DNA of 11,356 bases from assembly GCA_015490315.1 (NCBI GenBank), contig WFYB01000061.1, positions 1 to 11,356 of the forward strand. The letters are read 5' to 3'. This document shows positions 7,185-11,356 of the stretch, piece after piece (within the stretch, counting starts at the first letter, position 1; each line of letters opens with the position of its first letter). Under the pieces are notes generated by a model. The model searched no databases. It saw nothing but the letters and a program-made list of their open reading frames with translations, and was not told the origin of the DNA. Source of the stretch: Sulfurovum sp. Its GTDB lineage: Bacteria; Campylobacterota; Campylobacteria; Campylobacterales; Sulfurovaceae. The position numbers and the translations under genes are program-made.

Positions 7185-7985
7185 ATGACAACAATACGAA
7201 AAGATGCAGTGATCGGACAGTTCTATCCGTCTGATCCCAAGGAGATCATCAAGATGTTCGAGCACTACAATAAGATACTTGATGAACATATGAAAGACAA
7301 AAGTATCCTCAATCTCAAACCCAGAGCGATAGTGGTACCGCATGCGGGGTATGTCTATTCGGCATTTACTGCCAATATCGCGATGCGGCTTCTGAGAAAC
7401 AGCCATCCCAAAAGGGTCATCATCATCGGTCCGAGCCACCGTGTCTATCTCAAAGGCAGCAGTGTCAGCGACTATGATCAGTTTGAAAGTCCTTTGGGCA
7501 ATGTACCTATCGACAAGGAGCTGGTGGCGGAGCTTAAAGAGAGGTTTGGACTCAGTTTTATACCCGATGCACACCACGAACATAGTACGGAGGTGCAGGT
7601 GCCTTTCATCAAATACTATCTGCCCGAAGCAAAGATCCTGGAGATCGTCTACGGTGATGAAGATCCTGCCCATTTGGCACAAGTGATCGACTATCTGCTC
7701 AACGATCCGGATAATGCGGTTGTGATCAGCACAGATCTGAGCCACTACTATGATCTTGAGAAGGCAAACCTGCTTGACAGCTACTGCCTGCAAGCCGTCA
7801 AAAAACTTGACCCGAGCTATCTGCAAAAAGGGTGTGAAGCCTGCGGAAAGCTTGGACTTGAAGCAATGATACTTGATGCCAAAAAAAGAGGACTGAAACC
7901 TGTCCTGCTTGATTATCGTACCAGTGCAGACGCAAGTGGAGACAAGTCTCAGGTTGTCGGCTATATGAGTGCGGCATTTATTTGA
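7185..7985 (+). CDS. amrB: Memo-family protein, AmmeMemoRadiSam system protein B
   Basis: This is a Memo (mediator of ErbB2-driven motility) family protein with the fold of extradiol dioxygenases. Human MEMO1 binds iron; the bacterial role is not established to my knowledge. The 266 residues cover a complete single Memo domain. Candidate metal-site residues by family pattern are His53 (PHAGYVYS), His85 (IGPSH), His187 (STDLSH) and Cys220 (ACGKLGLEA), with HHEHSTEVQ (130-138) also conserved. There is no AMMECR1 domain fused to the C-terminus, although such fusions occur elsewhere. AAGGAG (7173-7178) six bases before the ATG supports the start. It follows amrS after a structured 102-base gap and precedes the methyltransferase gene by 28 bases, so it probably shares their transcript. 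Confidence 0.95.
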   Translation: MTTIRKDAVIGQFYPSDPKEIIKMFEHYNKILDEHMKDKSILNLKPRAIVVPHAGYVYSAFTANIAMRLLRNSHPKRVIIIGPSHRVYLKGSSVSDYDQFESPLGNVPIDKELVAELKERFGLSFIPDAHHEHSTEVQVPFIKYYLPEAKILEIVYGDEDPAHLAQVIDYLLNDPDNAVVISTDLSHYYDLEKANLLDSYCLQAVKKLDPSYLQKGCEACGKLGLEAMILDAKKRGLKPVLLDYRTSADASGDKSQVVGYMSAAFI

Positions 7986-8013
7986 TTGGAGAGCAATAAA
8001 GGAGGTGCACGGT

Positions 8014-8640
8014 ATGCAAAGCAATGAAGCATTGATAGAGAGTATGATAGCGCATGGTGTATTGCGGACACCGGAGATCATCGAAGCGTTTAGAAGCGTT
8101 GACAGACGGCTCTTTATCCCAGAGGATTTTCGCGACTTTATCTACAGTGACCGCCCGCTCCCTATAGGGAATGAACAGACGATCTCTCAGCCCTCTACAG
8201 TGGCATTTATGCTTGAGCTTCTTGAACCCAAAAGGGGAGAGAAGATCCTTGATATCGGTTCGGGATCAGGCTGGACCACCTCACTTTTATGTCATATCGT
8301 CGGCAAAGAGGGGAGTGTGCTGGGGCTTGAACGTGTCGATACCCTTGTCGCACTTGGCAGAAAGCATCTCTCGCAGTTTGGTTTTGGAGAGCAGTGCAGG
8401 ATAGAAAAGGCACAGAATATACTTGGCAAACCCGGTGAAGTTTTTGACAAGATATTGGTCTCTGCCAGTGCGGAGCACTTTCCTGAGCAACTTCTCTCAC
8501 AGCTTAAACCGGGCGGTATTTTGGTTATTCCTGTCAAAAATGATATCATTAAGGTACAAAAACGGGATGAAAAAAGCTACCTCAAAGAGGTCTATCACGG
8601 ATTTAGATTTGTGCCTCTGATCCATGAAGAGGTAGAGTAG
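8014..8640 (+). CDS. pcm: Protein-L-isoaspartate O-methyltransferase family protein
   Basis: This is a SAM-dependent methyltransferase of the PCMT family. Such enzymes methylate isoaspartyl residues in damaged proteins and so start their repair in the cytoplasm. The 208 residues show the family order: SVDRRLFIP (28-36), the substrate-side motif QTISQPSTVAFMLELL (55-70), the SAM-binding glycine loop DIGSGSGW (80-87), Glu106 at the ribose-binding position, and LKPGGILVIPV (164-174). I chose ATG 8014 because AAAGGAGG (7998-8005) lies eight bases upstream; a longer reading would overlap the end of amrB. Position and spacing suggest the third gene of the amrS-amrB transcript. The C-terminus is conventional. 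Members of this family without proven repair activity exist, so the substrate is inferred. Confidence 0.92.
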   Translation: MQSNEALIESMIAHGVLRTPEIIEAFRSVDRRLFIPEDFRDFIYSDRPLPIGNEQTISQPSTVAFMLELLEPKRGEKILDIGSGSGWTTSLLCHIVGKEGSVLGLERVDTLVALGRKHLSQFGFGEQCRIEKAQNILGKPGEVFDKILVSASAEHFPEQLLSQLKPGGILVIPVKNDIIKVQKRDEKSYLKEVYHGFRFVPLIHEEVE

Positions 8641-8677
8641 AGAGGTTCTATTTTTTCATCATTTTAAGAAAAAAATA

Positions 8678-8683
8678 TATAAT
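8678..8683 (+). promoter_or_regulatory. -10 box directly before the GGDEF-EAL gene
   Basis: A consensus TATAAT ends six bases before the ATG at 8690. Transcription starting the usual 6-7 bases after the box would begin on or next to the A of that ATG. The -35 position (8655-8660, TTCATC) is a poor match. No Shine-Dalgarno precedes the start. Confidence 0.5.
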
Positions 8684-8689
8684 AACGTG

Positions 8690-10564
8690 ATGAAACAATA
8701 TATTGATTATCAATTTTTCCAAAAGCAGATCATGCTTATGATCGGGCTCTCTTTGATACCGGGGCTGGTCTATCTGGTATTTGGATGGCTCTATGGTATG
8801 TTCATGCCGGCATTGATATGGTATAGTCTGATGGGGATAGTCTCACTCTGGGGATATCGCCTCTATCGAAAATATCTGCAGATAGAGACCAATGAAGCAG
8901 AACTGGCGCGGTGGTATGAGGATGTCAAGCTTTTTATGTATCTTATCTTTGGTCTATGGACATGGATCTTCGTTGTATTTGCTCCCGAGTCAGAAAGTCA
9001 CCTGAACTATATCGCTATCTTTACCCAGCTTGGTGCTTCTGTCGTGGCATCTGCACTTCTGGTATCAGATAGGAAGCTGTTTGTTCCGATCCTCTTGATA
9101 TTGATCCTGCCGTTGACACTCTTTTTTCTCTTGCTTGGAACATGGTACGGCTATGTGCTGGCATTTTTTTCACTGATCTATGTCGGTGTCCTGCTCTACG
9201 CCTCCAACAATACCTACAACCTAATACAAAAGACTGCCTATGAGTCACGTCATGATGTACTTACCGGACTTTACAACCGCCGTTTTTTCATAGAGTATAT
9301 GGAGAAACTTCTCTTTCGACTCAAAGCGAACCGGCAGCTTGCCTATATGTATCTGATCGATCTGGATCACTTCAAAACGATCAACGACTCTCTCGGACAT
9401 GATATTGGAGACAAACTGCTGCAGAAGATCTCAGGACGGATCGAAGCTTTTGCAAGCGGTACCCATATCGTATCTCGTATCGGCGGGGATGAGTTTGCGA
9501 TGGTGAGTCAGGAACTTGATGACAAAGAGACATGTATCTCAGAGTCCTCACAGTTCGCCGAAAACCTTTTGGAGGTCATCAAACGCCCTTATGTTATCGA
9601 CGGACACCATCTCTATCTAAGCGCAAGTATAGGGATCAGCTATATCGATCTGCATCTGCAGGGTGCGGATGCCAGCAACTATATGAAAGAGGCAGATATT
9701 GCCATGTATGAGGTCAAGGCACAGGGCAGGGACGGTATTGTCCGGTTTGATAAAGCGTTGTCTGACCGCATTGCAAGAGATCTTGAGATAGAGAAGAAGC
9801 TTTATTTTGCCTTTGCCAATGGTGCAATCGAGCTCTACTATCAGCCTCTCTACAGCAGAGAGAACAGGATCACCGGTTGCGAAGTGTTGTCACGCTGGAA
9901 GGATAGGGAACTTGGAGAGATAAGTCCTGAGATCTTCATCGCTATGGCAGAGAAAACCGGGCTGATCATCGAGCTGGGCAACTATATCCTTGAAGAGAGT
10001 TTCAAGACCCTTGCAAGCTGGGAGGCAGCGGGGCACTACTGTAACCACTTCTCTATCAATATCAGCGCCAGACAGTTGACCAACAGTGCCTTTGTTGCAG
10101 ATGTCAAGGCAGCGATAGAAGAGAACCTCTCTTCCGGATTTAGGAGTACGATCTATTTTGAGGTGACAGAGAGTATCCTGGTCGAGGATATCCCCAAAGC
10201 GATCCGTGTCATGCAAGAGCTGAAAAGACTTGGGATACGTTTTGCGATGGATGATTTCGGTACGGGATACTCCTCACTGAGCTATCTGAGAGAACTGCCT
10301 GTCGATGAACTGAAGATCGACGGATCCTTTGTTCACCATATAGAGATGAGCGAAGAGGATGAAACTATGGTCAAGACGATACTCTCTATTGCTAAGACAT
10401 TTGATCTGAAAGTGGTTGCAGAGGGGGTAGAGACCAAAGATCAATATGATTTCCTACTGAAGCACGGCTGTGATCTCTTTCAGGGGTTTTACTTCGATGC
10501 GCCGTTGGAGAAGGAGGCGTTCTATAGAAAGTATGTCACTGCAAGTATATCACTGCCGCAGTGA
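8690..10564 (+). CDS. Membrane-anchored GGDEF-EAL cyclic di-GMP protein
   Basis: This protein joins a diguanylate cyclase domain and a c-di-GMP phosphodiesterase domain. Residues are numbered from the overlapping GTG at 8687 (625 residues; 624 from ATG 8690). About six hydrophobic helices (14-34, 40-58, 82-99, 107-126, 132-151, 153-171) form an N-terminal membrane sensor that I cannot name. The GGDEF domain runs from about 188 to 355, with LIDLDHFK (223-230) and an intact GGDEF at 266-270. No RxxD inhibitory site lies five residues before it. The EAL domain (about 365-615) has EVL (399-401) in place of EAL but keeps the catalytic Glu399. It also keeps NIS (458-460), EVTES, DDFGTGYSSL (522-531), the Lys in ELKIDGS, AEGVET and FQGF. 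Both domains therefore look active. The start has no ribosome binding site. The gene ends convergently inside the transglycosylase gene. Confidence 0.94.
   Translation: MKQYIDYQFFQKQIMLMIGLSLIPGLVYLVFGWLYGMFMPALIWYSLMGIVSLWGYRLYRKYLQIETNEAELARWYEDVKLFMYLIFGLWTWIFVVFAPESESHLNYIAIFTQLGASVVASALLVSDRKLFVPILLILILPLTLFFLLLGTWYGYVLAFFSLIYVGVLLYASNNTYNLIQKTAYESRHDVLTGLYNRRFFIEYMEKLLFRLKANRQLAYMYLIDLDHFKTINDSLGHDIGDKLLQKISGRIEAFASGTHIVSRIGGDEFAMVSQELDDKETCISESSQFAENLLEVIKRPYVIDGHHLYLSASIGISYIDLHLQGADASNYMKEADIAMYEVKAQGRDGIVRFDKALSDRIARDLEIEKKLYFAFANGAIELYYQPLYSRENRITGCEVLSRWKDRELGEISPEIFIAMAEKTGLIIELGNYILEESFKTLASWEAAGHYCNHFSINISARQLTNSAFVADVKAAIEENLSSGFRSTIYFEVTESILVEDIPKAIRVMQELKRLGIRFAMDDFGTGYSSLSYLRELPVDELKIDGSFVHHIEMSEEDETMVKTILSIAKTFDLKVVAEGVETKDQYDFLLKHGCDLFQGFYFDAPLEKEAFYRKYVTASISLPQ
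10550..10564. repeat. Palindrome formed by two overlapping stop regions
   Basis: TCACTGC and GCAGTGA flank a single central C, making an almost perfect 15-base palindrome. It is exactly the overlap between the last codons of the GGDEF-EAL gene (plus strand) and the transglycosylase gene (minus strand). Each gene uses TGA within it, and the two proteins end in SLPQ and SLRQ respectively. Confidence 0.85.
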
Positions 10565-11356
10565 AGCAGCGATGAGATGAATAGCGACGCCGTAGTTGGC
10601 TGAGTTGTTGTATCGGGTGAGTACACGGAAGTTTCGGGTACCCAGCCAGAGGTCGTCATGGGTGCGGTTGCGTGTTTTGATCAAGTAGGCTTTGTTCCAG
10701 GGGAAAGGGAGCTTGGGTTTGACACCGGCACGTCGTATCTCTTTGAGACGTTTCATACGTTTGTGAGATGTACGCAGCTTCTTGAAGCGTTTGCCCTCAT
10801 AGGCAGCGGGCACAGCAGCTCTCAGACCCTTTTGCCAGCCGTTGTGATGCATAAATTTGGCGATGCTGCCGATGCAGTCCTCGATATCCCAGACACTTGC
10901 CCCGTCCCCGTCAAAATCCTCATTGAACTTTCTTGCTATAGATGGTACCTGCTGCACACAGCCCATCGCTCCGGCGAAAGAGCCTTCGAGCTTCTCGACC
11001 CGGTAGCCACGCTCTTTGGCGAATAAAAAGAGATGTTTGAGCTCATTTTTGAAGAAACGCTGCATCCTGTTGGGATGAAATGCCAGCGTTGCAAGGGCAT
11101 CGAGGACATTGTAGTCTCCGGTATAGGTGCCAAACCGGCTCTCTACGCCGAGAAACCCGACAATATAATCCATATCCACATGGTATCTCCTCTCTGCTTT
11201 GAGAAGCGTCTTGTAGTGCTTGTGCTTGAAGGCGGCTGCCTCTTTGAAGGTCTGGGGATTGACCACATGAAGTTTGAAACGCTCCCAGCTTCCTACAGTG
11301 CTGTTGCGTTTGAACTTGCCTGTGTAGCGTGCAAGGGTGTCACGGTCGAGTCTGGC
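10550..11356 (-). CDS. MltB-type lytic murein transglycosylase (5' end outside the window)
   Basis: This enzyme cleaves the glycan strands of peptidoglycan non-hydrolytically to form 1,6-anhydro-muramyl ends in the periplasm. The reading frame is open to the window edge, giving 268 visible residues; a GTG at 11266 is only an internal codon, not a convincing start. Visible features are GVESRFG, with the probable catalytic Glu at visible residue 72, followed by the family segments GSFAGAMGCVQQVPS (125-139), DFDGDG (147-152) and the closing NFRVLTRYNNSANYGVA. The usual QFMPSS-type segment reads QQVPS here. Between residues about 190 and 215 there is a Lys/Arg-rich insertion. The N-terminus, including any signal peptide or lipobox, is missing from this window. 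The gene converges on the GGDEF-EAL gene with a 15-base overlap. Confidence 0.92.
   Translation of the reverse strand, partial: ARLDRDTLARYTGKFKRNSTVGSWERFKLHVVNPQTFKEAAAFKHKHYKTLLKAERRYHVDMDYIVGFLGVESRFGTYTGDYNVLDALATLAFHPNRMQRFFKNELKHLFLFAKERGYRVEKLEGSFAGAMGCVQQVPSIARKFNEDFDGDGASVWDIEDCIGSIAKFMHHNGWQKGLRAAVPAAYEGKRFKKLRTSHKRMKRLKEIRRAGVKPKLPFPWNKAYLIKTRNRTHDDLWLGTRNFRVLTRYNNSANYGVAIHLIAASLRQ

Noticed and set aside
6360..8081. A 573-codon open frame on the minus strand, antisense to amrS, amrB and the start of pcm
   Set aside because: It lies opposite three confidently identified genes, crosses their boundaries, has no recognisable domain and is rich in Ile/His/Cys in the way of an antisense shadow caused by codon bias.
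8650..8676. Inverted repeat ATTTTTTC / GAAAAAAAT after pcm, considered as a terminator
   Set aside because: The stem is almost entirely A-T with a 10-base loop and there is no following T-run, so it would be unstable; low-complexity sequence explains it.

Overview
The window reads as a chromosomal stretch from a Campylobacterota (epsilonproteobacterial) genome, most like the Sulfurovum/Sulfurimonas side of that phylum. This is inferred from overall protein character, the AT-rich promoters with clear TATAAT boxes but mostly weak -35 boxes, and a gene set of AcnB, a small YbgC and a stand-alone Memo protein. It was not checked by any search. Gene density is high and no tRNA, rRNA, CRISPR array, insertion sequence or phage gene was seen.

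Layout. Positions 1-86 may be the tail of an upstream gene. An ftsK-type DNA translocase (88-2370) follows, then a 140-base spacer and acnB, the bifunctional aconitase B (2511-5087), which is closed by a clear intrinsic terminator. Next is a small exported protein of unknown function (5235-5552), convergent with and overlapping by 8 bases the thioesterase gene ybgC on the minus strand (5545-5916). A divergent AT-rich control region (5917-6065) carries a near-consensus promoter and an inverted repeat. It drives a plus-strand set of three genes: the radical SAM enzyme AmrS (6066-7082), the Memo-family protein AmrB (7185-7985) and a protein-L-isoaspartate methyltransferase-type enzyme (8014-8640). 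The 102-base gap between amrS and amrB holds three tandem hairpins. A membrane-anchored GGDEF-EAL protein (8690-10564) follows; its -10 box sits so close to the start codon that the mRNA may be leaderless. Its stop codon overlaps that of a minus-strand MltB-type lytic transglycosylase whose 5' end runs off the window (10550-11356).

How the genes fit together. ftsK and acnB are housekeeping genes for chromosome segregation and the TCA cycle, ybgC is an envelope/lipid thioesterase, the transglycosylase remodels peptidoglycan and the GGDEF-EAL protein turns over cyclic di-GMP. The most interesting unit is amrS-amrB-pcm. AmrS and Memo belong to the AmmeMemoRadiSam set, whose biochemical role is, to my knowledge, unsettled. 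Here the third usual member, an AMMECR1-domain protein, is neither a neighbour nor a fusion, and a protein-repair methyltransferase sits in its place.
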